Positions 42,915 through 51,139 of a DNA stretch of 64,000 nucleotides are shown piece after piece; position 1 is the stretch's first letter; each line of letters opens with the position of its first letter. The notes beneath the pieces are model-generated. The model saw nothing but the letters and a program-made list of their open reading frames with translations. It ran no database searches and was not told the origin of the DNA. The stretch is from Candidatus Borkfalkia ceftriaxoniphila (GTDB lineage: Bacteria; Bacillota; Clostridia; Christensenellales; Borkfalkiaceae), in the NCBI RefSeq assembly GCF_004134775.1, contig NZ_SDOZ01000002.1, positions 1,462,005-1,526,004 of the forward strand. Reading direction: 5' to 3'. A program made the translations under genes and the position numbers.

Positions 42915-43667
42915 TCAGTACACGAGCGCTATGTCGTTCGCGCGGCAAAAATCCGCGAATGCGGCGGACGGGGCTTCGTCTGTCACGATGACGTCGAAAT
43001 CGGCGAGGCGGCAGATCTTAAAGGCGCACACGTTGCCGATTTTCGTATGGTCGGCGAGCAAAATATTCGTGCCCGCGTGCGGCATCACCGTGTTTTTGAT
43101 GATGCATTGGTTCATGGTCGCCTCGGTCACGCCGTCCTCGGTCACGCCGCCGCACGAGCAGACCGTCGCGTCGAAATTATAATTTTCCAGTTGCCGCACG
43201 GTCATCGCGCCTTCCACCGAGTTGGAGTTGTAGTGGAGAAACCCGCCGGGCAAAAACACGTCCACGTTTTCCTTTCCCGAAAGGAACGTGACCGCCTGTA
43301 TGCCCGTGGATATGACCGTCTTGTGCTGTTCGTGAAAGTGTTTGGCGAGCACGCTCACCGTCGAACTGGAATCGAGGAAAAGGGTGCGGAAAGGCTTTAA
43401 AAGGGGCAGCGCGAGCCGTGCGATCTTCTGCTTTTCCGCCTCCATTTCGTTCATGCGTATGGCGATGGACGGCTCGTCGTTGCTGTTTTCGAAGAGCACC
43501 ACGCCCCCGTGAGATCTCCTCACGAGCCCGAGTTTTTCCATTTCCGCGATGTCGCGGCGCACCGTCGCCTCGCTCACGTACATCGCGCGGGCGAGCGCCG
43601 CCGTCTTTTCCGACTTGTGCGCTTTTAAATATTCGATGATTTTTTCCTGTCTTTCAAGTATAAGCAT
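42915..43667 (-). CDS. DeoR-family transcriptional regulator
   Basis: This 250-residue protein has the N-terminal DeoR winged helix (LARAMYVSEATVRRDIAEM, about 26-44) and a C-terminal sugar-phosphate sensor domain (DSSSTVSVLAKH, FLPGGFLH, DGVTEAT and VCAFKICRL blocks). It is divergent from L-rhamnose isomerase and is probably the local rhamnose-pathway regulator, responding to a sugar phosphate. Its promoter on the minus strand is TTGCAA, 17 bp, TACAAT (43701-43729). A decamer repeat array lies just upstream of that promoter and may be its operator. Confidence 0.93.
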   Translation of the reverse strand: MLILERQEKIIEYLKAHKSEKTAALARAMYVSEATVRRDIAEMEKLGLVRRSHGGVVLFENSNDEPSIAIRMNEMEAEKQKIARLALPLLKPFRTLFLDSSSTVSVLAKHFHEQHKTVISTGIQAVTFLSGKENVDVFLPGGFLHYNSNSVEGAMTVRQLENYNFDATVCSCGGVTEDGVTEATMNQCIIKNTVMPHAGTNILLADHTKIGNVCAFKICRLADFDVIVTDEAPSAAFADFCRANDIALVY

Positions 43668-43700
43668 GTTTTTGTCCGTTTGTGTTTATTTATGCATGAT

Positions 43701-43729
43701 ATTGTATCATAAATCTTTTGATTTTGCAA
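43701..43729 (-). promoter_or_regulatory. Promoter of the DeoR gene
   Basis: Minus-strand TTGCAA, a 17-bp spacer and TACAAT, about 34 bp before the start codon. Confidence 0.6.
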
Positions 43730-43735
43730 TTGAAA

Positions 43736-43786
43736 TGACTGTATGTGATTGAATATGATTGAATATGATTGAAAATTGACTGAATT
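43736..43786. repeat. Five phased decamers, consensus TGAyTGwAtA
   Basis: TGACTGTATG (43736), TGATTGAATA (43746), TGATTGAATA (43756), TGATTGAAAA (43766) and TGACTGAATT (43777) follow each other with a period of 10 to 11 bp, one helical turn. The array lies between the divergent DeoR and rhaA promoters. Confidence 0.8.
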
Positions 43787-43847
43787 GCCGCGAAATTGTC
43801 AACAATGCGGTTTTCCTCAAAAAAAATAAAAAAAAGCGCAAATAGAA

Positions 43848-43876
43848 GTGACAAAATGCAAAAAAATATGTATAAT
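43848..43876 (+). promoter_or_regulatory. Promoter of rhaA
   Basis: GTGACA (43848-43853), a 17-bp spacer and TATAAT (43871-43876). The leader downstream folds into two hairpins: GCGTAAC / GTTACGC (43889-43910) and AACGTGAA / TTCACGTT (43927-43944). The second directly abuts the AGGAGGG ribosome site. Confidence 0.7.
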
Positions 43877-43956
43877 TTAAGACACCGAGCGTAACTGATT
43901 TCGGTTACGCGAAAAAACAGTTTTATAACGTGAATTTTCACGTTCAGGAGGGATCC

Positions 43957-45210
43957 ATGAGTACGATTTTTGAACAGGCAAAGGCTAAATACGCAAAATC
44001 CGGCGTAGACGTCGAAAGCGCGCTCGAAAAACTCAAAACCATTCCCGTCAGCATCCATTGCTGGCAGGGTGACGACGTCGTGGGATTCGACGGGGCGGGC
44101 GCTTTGGGCGACGGTTTGCAGATCACGGGCAACTATCCCGGCAGGGCGAGAAATTTCGAAGAACTCAAAGAGGACATCAAAAAGGCGTTTTCTTTGATTC
44201 CCGGCAAAAAGCGTTTGAATCTTCACGCCAGTTACGCGATCCTCGGCGCGGACAAGGGCAAGGTGGACAGGGACGAATATACCGCCAAATATTTCGAACC
44301 GTGGGTGGCGTTCGCCAAGGAGATCGGGCTGGACGGCATCGATTTCAACCCCACGTTCTTCTCCCATAAAAACATGAAAAACGGGCTTTCTCTCTCCTCG
44401 CCCGACGAAGAGATCCGCAAGTTCTGGATCCGTCACGGACAGGCGTGCCTGAAGATCACCGAATACCTCGCAAACGAGATGGGTACGCCCTCTCTGATGA
44501 ACATCTGGATCCCCGACGGATTCAAGGACGTTCCCGCCGACAGGCTGACGCCCAGACTGCGTCTGAAAAACTCTCTGGACGAGATCCTCTCCGTGCCCTA
44601 CGACAAGAACAAAGTCGTGGTCGCGGTCGAGAGCAAGGTGTTCGCCGTAGGCATAGAAAGTTATACCGTCGGCAGCAACGAATTCTATCAGAACTACGCC
44701 GCCAGCCGCGGCATCTGCTGCCTCTTGGACAACGGACATTATCATCCGCTCGAATACGTCAGCGATAAAATTCCCAGTCTGCTCGCTTTCTACGACAAGG
44801 TGGCGCTGCACGTCACGAGAGGCGTGCGTTGGGACAGCGACCACGTCGTTCTGTTCGAGGACGAACTCAAAGAGATCGCCAAAGAGATCATCCGCAACGA
44901 CGCTGCGGAAAAAGTGCTCATCGGACTGGATTTCTTCGATGCGTCCATCAACCGCATCTCCGCCTGGACGGTAGGCGCGCGCAATATGCAGAAGGCGCTT
45001 TTGTGGGCGCTTCTGATGCCGCACGCTGAGCTGAAAACATTGCAGGACGAGGCGAACTTCACCAAACTGATGGTCGAGGCGGAAGAATTGAAGACGCTTC
45101 CTTTCGGCGCGGTATGGGAAGAATATCTCAAACGCTGCAACGTGGCGGGCGAGGACTGGTTCGGCGAAGTCGAAGCATACGAAAAGAAAATATTGAACGC
45201 AAGAGTATAA
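43957..45210 (+). CDS. rhaA: L-rhamnose isomerase
   Basis: The start is ATG 43957 behind CAGGAGGG; a GTG at 43930 in the same frame lies inside the leader hairpin and is rejected. The product has 417 residues and matches RhaA: IPVSIHCWQGDDVVGFD near the N-terminus, RLNLHASYAI, and the metal-site block GVRWDSDHVVL. It converts L-rhamnose to L-rhamnulose in the cytoplasm using Mn/Zn. No rhamnulokinase or aldolase lies in the window. The GH78-like enzyme follows, so rhamnose is released and isomerised by neighbouring products. Confidence 0.95.
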   Translation: MSTIFEQAKAKYAKSGVDVESALEKLKTIPVSIHCWQGDDVVGFDGAGALGDGLQITGNYPGRARNFEELKEDIKKAFSLIPGKKRLNLHASYAILGADKGKVDRDEYTAKYFEPWVAFAKEIGLDGIDFNPTFFSHKNMKNGLSLSSPDEEIRKFWIRHGQACLKITEYLANEMGTPSLMNIWIPDGFKDVPADRLTPRLRLKNSLDEILSVPYDKNKVVVAVESKVFAVGIESYTVGSNEFYQNYAASRGICCLLDNGHYHPLEYVSDKIPSLLAFYDKVALHVTRGVRWDSDHVVLFEDELKEIAKEIIRNDAAEKVLIGLDFFDASINRISAWTVGARNMQKALLWALLMPHAELKTLQDEANFTKLMVEAEELKTLPFGAVWEEYLKRCNVAGEDWFGEVEAYEKKILNARV

Positions 45211-45231
45211 CCCGAAACATAGTGCGATACG

Positions 45232-45258
45232 AAAAACCTCTCCTTCGGGGAGGTTTTT
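45232..45258 (+). terminator. Terminator-like hairpin between rhaA and the GH78-like gene
   Basis: The stem AAAAACCTCTCC / GGGGAGGTTTTT has a TTCG tetraloop and one internal mismatch, with Ts in the 3' arm. It probably gives partial termination, because the next gene starts 28 bases on without an obvious promoter. Confidence 0.75.
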
Positions 45259-45285
45259 CCCGCAAGTAAGACAGGATAACAGGAT

Positions 45286-46896
45286 ATGTTGAAAAGAGAC
45301 GACAGATTGAGAGACTATGTTCTTCCCGTGCGCATCGTGGCGAGCGAGAAGACGAACAACGCGAAAACGCTTTTGAACGCCGATTTGACACAGATCGGCC
45401 TGCGGGAAATGGACGTTGCCACCGTGCACAGCGGCGGGTACGTGATCCTGGATTTCGGCAGGGAATTGCAGGGCGGCGTGCGCATCCTCACCAGCGGCAC
45501 CGCGGGCGAGGCGCTCGTACGCATACGCCTCGGAGAATCGGTGAGCGAGTGCTGCGCGGAACTGGGCGAAAAGGGCGCGTGCAACGATCACAGCCTGCGC
45601 GATCTGACCATTCCCATGTGCCAACTTTCCGATATGCAGTTCTGCATGAGCGGATTCCGTTTCGCACGCATCGACGTGCTGGGCGTGGGAAGCATCTGCG
45701 GGTTCAAGGCGATCTGCGCGGTATACGTGCATACGTCTTCCGTGCGCCGCGGTTCTTTCCGCTGTTCGGACGAACTCGTCAACCGCATTTTCGATACGGC
45801 GGCGTACACGGTGGAATTGTGCATGCAGACGTATATCTGGGACGGCATCAAGCGCGACCGTCTCGTGTGGGTGGGCGACCTGCACCCCGAAACGCGCGCC
45901 ATCGCGGCGCTTTACGGGAACGACGACATCATTCCCCGCTCTCTCGATTTCGAAAAGGCGCAGAGCCCTTTGCCCGCGTGGATGAACGATTTTCCCCAGT
46001 ACTCCATGTGGTGGATCATCATATTGAACGACTATTTCATGTCGTGCGGCAACCGCGCGTATCTCGAGGCGCAGAAAGATTATTTCGAAGGGCTGTTGAA
46101 ACAACTCGACAAATGCGTCTTTGAAAACGGCGATTTCGATTTCGGGTTCAATTTCGTCGATTGGCCCACGCACGAGCAGCCCGACGAGCCCGAGGGCGTG
46201 CGTTCGCTTTGCAAACTTTGCGCACTCAAAGCGGAAAATCTCTGTCACGTTCTGGGACTGGACGATTCGGTCGCCAAGGGCATCTACAATAAACTTTCCA
46301 GAAAGAGCGACGAAATCATCGACAAAAAGCAGATCGCGGCGCTCAAATATCTTTCGCATACCGCGCTCACCGCACACGAAAAGGCGGTGCTGTGCGAGGG
46401 CGGGGCGCACGGGTTCTCCACGTTCATGAGTTCGTACATCCTCTCCGCACTCACCGACAATGCGGGGCTTTGCGAGGCGCTCTCCGCCATGCGCACCTAC
46501 TACGGCGGTATGCTGGAAATGGGAGCGACTACCTTTTGGGAAGATTTCGATATCGACTGGATGGAAAACACCGCGCCGCTCACGCGCCTTCCCGAAGAGG
46601 GCGAACGCGACATTCACGGCGATTTCGGCAAATACTGCTACGTGGGCTTCCGTCACAGTTTCTGTCACGGCTGGTCCGCGGGCGTCGTGCCGTTTATTTT
46701 CGATAAAGTGCTGGGCGTGGAATCGTTGGCGGAAGGCGGCAAAAAACTGCGCGTCCGTCCCGATTTAGGCGATCTGACCTTTATCGAGGGCGTGGTCCCC
46801 ACCGCGTACGGCGACGTGAAGATCCGCTGCGACAAAAAGGGCGCCAACGTCGAAGTGAAGATCGACGCTCCCCCGCAAGTGGAAATCATCCGATAA
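45286..46896 (+). CDS. Short GH78-like alpha-L-rhamnosidase
   Basis: This 536-residue protein is related to GH78 but lacks most of the N-terminal beta-sandwich domains. An N-terminal beta domain (GGYVILDFGRELQGGVRI) leads to an (alpha/alpha)6 barrel with WDGIKRDRLVWVGDLHPE, the counterpart of the DCP..E..GWTGD catalytic block. The C-terminal beta domain carries GVVPTAYGDVKI. It is cytoplasmic (no signal). Coupling to rhaA and the DeoR regulator supports rhamnose release. It is only distantly related to the 695-residue GH78 at 17608, so it probably acts on a different linkage or a smaller substrate. Confidence 0.85.
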   Translation: MLKRDDRLRDYVLPVRIVASEKTNNAKTLLNADLTQIGLREMDVATVHSGGYVILDFGRELQGGVRILTSGTAGEALVRIRLGESVSECCAELGEKGACNDHSLRDLTIPMCQLSDMQFCMSGFRFARIDVLGVGSICGFKAICAVYVHTSSVRRGSFRCSDELVNRIFDTAAYTVELCMQTYIWDGIKRDRLVWVGDLHPETRAIAALYGNDDIIPRSLDFEKAQSPLPAWMNDFPQYSMWWIIILNDYFMSCGNRAYLEAQKDYFEGLLKQLDKCVFENGDFDFGFNFVDWPTHEQPDEPEGVRSLCKLCALKAENLCHVLGLDDSVAKGIYNKLSRKSDEIIDKKQIAALKYLSHTALTAHEKAVLCEGGAHGFSTFMSSYILSALTDNAGLCEALSAMRTYYGGMLEMGATTFWEDFDIDWMENTAPLTRLPEEGERDIHGDFGKYCYVGFRHSFCHGWSAGVVPFIFDKVLGVESLAEGGKKLRVRPDLGDLTFIEGVVPTAYGDVKIRCDKKGANVEVKIDAPPQVEIIR

Positions 46897-46900
46897 ACGA

Positions 46901-46930
46901 AAAGGACGCAGCCAAGGCTGCGTCCTTTGT
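46901..46930. terminator. Bidirectional terminator
   Basis: A 13-bp perfect stem AAAGGACGCAGCC / GGCTGCGTCCTTT with an AA loop separates the GH78-like gene from the convergent FAD protein, with T-rich flanks both ways. Confidence 0.85.
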
Positions 46931-48322
46931 TTAATTCAGTATTTTATGCGCCATGTGTACGCCCATGACCGAAGCCATCATCAGTCCGCGCGTCCAACCG
47001 CTCGAATCGCCCAGACAGTGGAGGTTCTTTACGTTGGTGTTCAGATCGTCGTCCATTTTCACTTTATTGCTGTAAAATTTCAGTTCGGGGGAATACAGCA
47101 GCGTTTCGCCCGAGGCGAACCCCGGCACGACCTTATCGACGGCGGCGATAAAGTTGATGATATTGATCATCGCGCGGTAGGGCATCGCCGAGGTGATGTC
47201 GCCCGCAACCGCGTCGGGCAGGGTGGGGATCACGTTGCCGCGCATCAGTTCGTCCTGCCAGGTACGCTTTCCGTCCAGAATGTCGCCGTAGCGCTGCACC
47301 ATGATCTTTCCGTCGCCCAGCATGTTCGTGAGTTCGCCCACTTTCTGCGCGTAGGCGATGGGCTGGTTGAAGGGTTCGCAGAAATTGTGCGAGCACAGGA
47401 TCGCGAGGTTGGTGTTCGCGGATTTCTTTTCTTTATAGGAATGCCCGTTGACCACCGCCAGATGATTGTCGTAATTTTCCTGGCTGACGAACCCGCCCGG
47501 ATTCTGGCAAAAGGTGCGCACTTTATTCTTGAATGGGTGGGGATAGCCGATGAGTTTGCTTTCGTATAATACGTTGTTGACGTTTTCCATCACCTCATTG
47601 CGCACTTCCACGCGCACGCCGATATCCACCGTGCCAGGCTGGTGGGCGATGTTGTGCTCGGCGCACAGTTTTTCCAGCCAATCCGCGCCGCGCCGTCCCG
47701 TCGCCACGATCACTTTTTCCGCCGAAACTGCGCGTTCGCCCGTCTTATCCTTCAAGACCGCGCCCGTGCACACGCCGTTTTCGATGACCACGTTCACGCA
47801 TTCGCACCCGAACAGCACGTCCACGCCGTAATCTTCCAGTTTTTTTTCGATGGCAAAATAAATTTTCTGCGCCTTTTCCGTACCGAGGTGGCGGATGGGG
47901 CAGTCGACGAGTTTCAGCCCCGCCGCGATGGCGCGCTTGCGAATTTGGGCGACCTCGTCCTTTTTCTCCACGCCTTCCACGTGCGTATCGGCGCCGAATT
48001 CCAGATAGATCCGATCGGTATAATCGATGAGCGCCTGCGCCTTCGCCGCGCCCACGAGGTCGGGAAAATCGCCGCCCACTTCGCAACTCAAAGAGAGTTT
48101 TCCGTCGGAAAACGCGCCCGCGCCCGAAAATCCCGTGGTGATATGGCAGTAGGGCTTGCAGTCCACGCATTTTTGCGTCTTTACTTTGGGGCAGGCGCGA
48201 TTTTCGATGGCGGCGCCCTTTTCCGCGATGGCGATCTTGCCCGCAAAACCTTTGCGCTTCAACTCCAAAGCGGTAAAAATGCCGGCGGGGCCGGCTCCGA
48301 TGACGAGTACGTCGTATTTCAT
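46931..48322 (-). CDS. Uncharacterised FAD-dependent dehydrogenase (COG2509-like)
   Basis: This 463-residue protein starts behind GGGAGGAAAATC. The N-terminal FAD/NAD fold has VIGAGPAGIFTALEL. A Cys-bearing block CPKVKTQKCVDCKPYCH (about 44-60) leads to TGFSGAGAFSDGKLSL. A second dinucleotide-type motif is VIVATGRRGADWLE, and the C-terminus has GDSSGWTRGLMMASVMG. These features mark the COG2509 family, whose reaction is not established. The four Cys near 44-59 could hold a metal or act in redox. It is a single gene with its own promoter (48356-48384). Confidence 0.85.
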   Translation of the reverse strand: MKYDVLVIGAGPAGIFTALELKRKGFAGKIAIAEKGAAIENRACPKVKTQKCVDCKPYCHITTGFSGAGAFSDGKLSLSCEVGGDFPDLVGAAKAQALIDYTDRIYLEFGADTHVEGVEKKDEVAQIRKRAIAAGLKLVDCPIRHLGTEKAQKIYFAIEKKLEDYGVDVLFGCECVNVVIENGVCTGAVLKDKTGERAVSAEKVIVATGRRGADWLEKLCAEHNIAHQPGTVDIGVRVEVRNEVMENVNNVLYESKLIGYPHPFKNKVRTFCQNPGGFVSQENYDNHLAVVNGHSYKEKKSANTNLAILCSHNFCEPFNQPIAYAQKVGELTNMLGDGKIMVQRYGDILDGKRTWQDELMRGNVIPTLPDAVAGDITSAMPYRAMINIINFIAAVDKVVPGFASGETLLYSPELKFYSNKVKMDDDLNTNVKNLHCLGDSSGWTRGLMMASVMGVHMAHKILN

Positions 48323-48355
48323 GATTTTCCTCCCGTAGATTTCAAAACCCGATAT

Positions 48356-48384
48356 ATACTACACGAAAGCGCCCGCTTTGTCAA
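48356..48384 (-). promoter_or_regulatory. Promoter of the FAD-protein gene
   Basis: Minus-strand TTGACA, a 17-bp spacer and TAGTAT, about 34 bp upstream of the ATG. Confidence 0.65.
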
Positions 48385-48435
48385 TCCTTTTTCGACAAAT
48401 TGCACGGACGCGCCGTAAAATTTGCAAAAAAAGTG

Positions 48436-48464
48436 TTGACAGCGATGAAAATTTATGGTACTAT
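48436..48464 (+). promoter_or_regulatory. Promoter of the T-box/ilvBN transcript
   Basis: TTGACA (48436-48441), a 17-bp spacer and an extended -10 TGGTACTAT (48459-48464). Confidence 0.7.
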
Positions 48465-48470
48465 GTTAAA

Positions 48471-48757
48471 AAATGTAAAGGCTGAGACGGGGAGGAGTAA
48501 CTTCGTTTCGCGGGGAACAGAGAAAAGACGGTCGGTGCGAGTCTTGCCTGCGGCGGTGTGAAGGTAGCCCAAGAGCTTTGGACCCAAAGGAGCGATCCGA
48601 GTAGATTTCAACGGTGTTTTCCGCCGTTATCGGGAAAGCGGTATCGAAACGAAAGTTTCCGTATCGGCAGAGTGCGGGGCGGTCGCCCCGAATTCAGGTG
48701 GTAACACGATGCAAGTCGCCCTGAACATATGTAGATATGTTCGGGGCTTTTTTATAG
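48471..48757 (+). promoter_or_regulatory. T-box riboswitch controlling ilvBN
   Basis: A leader of about 285 nt carries the T-box sequence AGGTGGTAACACG (48696-48708), the AGTA motif of the specifier loop near 48495, the conserved GGTGCGAGTC bulge region of stem I, and a competing terminator (48718-48754: GCCCTGAACATAT / ATATGTTCGGGGC then Ts). Uncharged tRNA would stabilise the antiterminator and switch on ilvBN. The ATC triplet just before CCGAGTAG (about 48596-48598) is a candidate isoleucine specifier, but I could not fold stem I with certainty. Confidence 0.93.
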
Positions 48758-48780
48758 CAGAAATACGGAGGTATGTCAAT

Positions 48781-50520
48781 ATGAACATAAAAGGCACACA
48801 GTTGTTTGTCAAAGCGCTGCGCGAGGAAAAAGTGGATACGCTGTTCGCTTATCCCGGCGGCATGGCGATCGACCTGTTCGACGCCATTTACGGAGAGCGT
48901 TCGTTCGAGGTCGTTCTGCCCCGACACGAGCAGGGGCTCGTGCACGCGGCGGACGGCTATGCCCGCGCCACGGGCAAGACGGGCGTCTGCCTCGTCACGA
49001 GCGGTCCGGGAGCGACCAACCTCGTCACGGGCATCGCCACCGCCAATTACGACAGCGTGCCTCTCGTCTGCTTTACGGGGCAGGTCCCCACCAACCTCAT
49101 CGGCAACGACGCCTTTCAGGAAGTGGACATCGTGGGCATCTGCCGCAGTATCTGCAAATACGCCGTGACGGTCAGAAAGAGAGAAGATCTGGGCCGCATC
49201 ATCAAAGAGGCGTTCTATATCGCAAAAACGGGCAAACCCGGGCCCGTGCTCGTGGATATCCCCAAGGATATCCAACTCGCGCTCGGCTCCGACGAATATC
49301 CCGCGGAAGTCAACATCCGCGGCTACAAGCCCTCGACGGGCGTGCATATCGGCCAACTCAAACGCGCGGCGGAGATGCTCGCACAGGCGAAAAGGCCGCT
49401 GTTTCTCATCGGCGGCGGCGTCGTCGTGTCCCGCGCGGGCGCGGAACTGACCGAACTTGCCGAGCGCACGGGCGTTCCCGTCATCACGACCATCATGGGC
49501 AAGGGCGCGATCTCCACAGATCACCCGCTGTATATCGGCAATATCGGCATGCACGGCAACGTGGCGTCCAATACCGCCGTTTCCGAATGCGATCTGCTCT
49601 TTTCGGTGGGCACGCGTTTCAACGACCGCATTACGGGAAAGATCAGCGAATTTGCCAAGAACGCCCAGATCGTGCATATCGACATCGACGCGGCGTCCAT
49701 TTCGCGCAATATCGTCGTGGACGTGCCCATCGTGGCGGATGCGCGGGAAGCGCTTTCCAAATTTCTGGAAATCGTCAAGATTCCAAAAAATATCGAAGAG
49801 TGGACGAAGCGTCTGCAAAAACTCCGCGACGAAAAGCCCATCGTCATGCGCGCCAAGAGCGAACTGACGCCCCAGCGCATTTTACAGGAGATCAACGATG
49901 CGTACAGCGATTTTATCGCCGTGACCGACGTGGGGCAGAACCAGATGTGGGCGACGCAGTTTTTGAAAATGACGGGCAAGAGCCGCCTTCTCACTTCTGG
50001 CGGGCTGGGTACCATGGGCTACGGGCTGCCCGCGGCGCTCGGCGCGAAACTGGGCTGCCCCGATCAGGACGTGGTGTGCATCACGGGCGACGGCGGCGTG
50101 CAGATGAACATTCAGGAACTTGCGACCGCGGGCTGTCTGGGCGTTCCCTTCACCGTGTGCATCCTGAACAATTCCTATCTCGGAAACGTGCGCCAGTGGC
50201 AGAAAATGTTTTTCGGGGGCAGATATTCGTGCACGTGCCTGCGAAGGCGCCGCACCTGTCCCGCAGACTGCTCCTCGCCCTGCGACGACTGCCCTCCGTA
50301 TATTCCCGATTTCGTGAAACTTGCGGAAAGTTACGGCGCCGTCGGGATCCGCGTGGAAAAGGCGGAGGATGTGCGCGCCGCGCTCGAAACCGCCAAAGCG
50401 AACAAACATTCGCCGACGGTGATCGAGTTTATCATCGAAAAAGAAACGAATATATTACCCATGGTTCCGGGCGGGAACGCGCTTTCGGAAATGATTTACG
50501 ACATGGACGAGGAGGGTTGA
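48781..50520 (+). CDS. ilvB: Acetolactate synthase large subunit
   Basis: The start is ATG 48781 behind GGAGG; the in-frame ATG at 48709 lies inside the T-box and is rejected. The protein has 579 residues. This TPP/FAD enzyme condenses pyruvate (or pyruvate and 2-oxobutyrate) in valine, leucine and isoleucine synthesis. Signatures are FAYPGGMAIDLFDAIY, the catalytic Glu in RHEQG, and the TPP site GDGGVQMNIQEL plus CILNNSYLGN. Odd: between RYS and PDFVKLAE (residues 484-509) lies an inserted segment with six Cys (CTCLRRRRTCPADC, CDDC). Most IlvB proteins have only a short link there. The regulatory subunit follows. Confidence 0.95.
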   Translation: MNIKGTQLFVKALREEKVDTLFAYPGGMAIDLFDAIYGERSFEVVLPRHEQGLVHAADGYARATGKTGVCLVTSGPGATNLVTGIATANYDSVPLVCFTGQVPTNLIGNDAFQEVDIVGICRSICKYAVTVRKREDLGRIIKEAFYIAKTGKPGPVLVDIPKDIQLALGSDEYPAEVNIRGYKPSTGVHIGQLKRAAEMLAQAKRPLFLIGGGVVVSRAGAELTELAERTGVPVITTIMGKGAISTDHPLYIGNIGMHGNVASNTAVSECDLLFSVGTRFNDRITGKISEFAKNAQIVHIDIDAASISRNIVVDVPIVADAREALSKFLEIVKIPKNIEEWTKRLQKLRDEKPIVMRAKSELTPQRILQEINDAYSDFIAVTDVGQNQMWATQFLKMTGKSRLLTSGGLGTMGYGLPAALGAKLGCPDQDVVCITGDGGVQMNIQELATAGCLGVPFTVCILNNSYLGNVRQWQKMFFGGRYSCTCLRRRRTCPADCSSPCDDCPPYIPDFVKLAESYGAVGIRVEKAEDVRAALETAKANKHSPTVIEFIIEKETNILPMVPGGNALSEMIYDMDEEG

Positions 50521-50522
50521 GC

Positions 50523-51035
50523 ATGGACAGCGCTATGAAAAAGAGATGGATCTCATTATATGTGGAAAACGACGTGGGCGTGCTCGCCAAGATATCGGGC
50601 TTGTTTTCGGGCAAATCGTACAATCTGACCAGCCTCACCGTCGGGGAGACCGAGGACGAAACAGTCTCGCGCATGACCATCAGCCTGATCAGCGACGACA
50701 AGACTTTCGAGCAGGTGAAAAAGCAACTTAACCGCTCGGTGGAAGTTATCAAAGTTTTGGATTTTACCGAAACCGCCATTCATAAAAAAGAAATTTTGTT
50801 CGTCAAACTCCGCAGCCTGAAAAAGGACGAAATGGAGGAAGTGTTCCGCATCGCCGCGGTGTTCGGGCTGACTGCCGCCGATTACGACAAGTCCACCGTC
50901 ATTTTCGAGTGCGCCAAGACCGAGTCGGAAAACGACGAGATCCTACGCCTGTTCAAAAAATATTATCTCAGCCGCATGGAAGTCGTCCGCGGCGGCTCGG
51001 TCGCCGTCGAGGCGATCAGCAAAGCCGAACGCTGA
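50523..51035 (+). CDS. ilvN: Acetolactate synthase small (regulatory) subunit
   Basis: The start is ATG 50523 behind GAGGAGGG, two bases after the ilvB stop; the frame is open far upstream but that is ilvB shadow. The product has 170 residues: an N-terminal ACT domain (about 8-80; WISLYVENDVGVLAKISGLF) that binds valine for feedback control, and a C-terminal activation domain (about 90-165; LFVKLRSLKKDEMEEVFRI). It binds and stimulates the large subunit. The operon ends here at a strong terminator. Confidence 0.95.
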   Translation: MDSAMKKRWISLYVENDVGVLAKISGLFSGKSYNLTSLTVGETEDETVSRMTISLISDDKTFEQVKKQLNRSVEVIKVLDFTETAIHKKEILFVKLRSLKKDEMEEVFRIAAVFGLTAADYDKSTVIFECAKTESENDEILRLFKKYYLSRMEVVRGGSVAVEAISKAER

Positions 51036-51068
51036 AAAAAACGCCCGTATCTCAACGGGCGTTTTTTT
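51036..51068 (+). terminator. Terminator of ilvBN
   Basis: The stem AAAAAACGCCCGT / ACGGGCGTTTTTTT with a 6-nt loop ends in seven Ts. Confidence 0.93.
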
Positions 51069-51079
51069 GTCAGTTATAA

Positions 51080-51108
51080 TCGAAAATCCCGCCGCGCGGT
51101 GGTATAAT
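51080..51108 (+). promoter_or_regulatory. Promoter of the fibre-like gene
   Basis: TCGAAA, a 17-bp spacer and an extended -10 TGGTATAAT (51103-51108) lie about 32 bp before the ATG. A further TATAAT lies at 51075-51080. Confidence 0.6.
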
Positions 51109-51139
51109 CGACTCGTAAACACGGGGAGGTATCACTTAT

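Noticed and set aside
43736..43786. CRISPR array
   Set aside because: The repeats are 10 bp without spacers, and no cas genes are present. A regulatory array is the better reading.
43690..46668. A 992-codon open frame on the minus strand opposite rhaA and the GH78-like gene
   Set aside because: It is antisense to two clearly recognisable genes and its protein is His/Arg/Phe-rich with no domain. Long antisense frames are common at this base composition.
48709..48780. Extension of ilvB to the in-frame ATG at 48709
   Set aside because: The segment lies within the T-box antiterminator and terminator. The ATG at 48781 has GGAGG and matches the family N-terminus.
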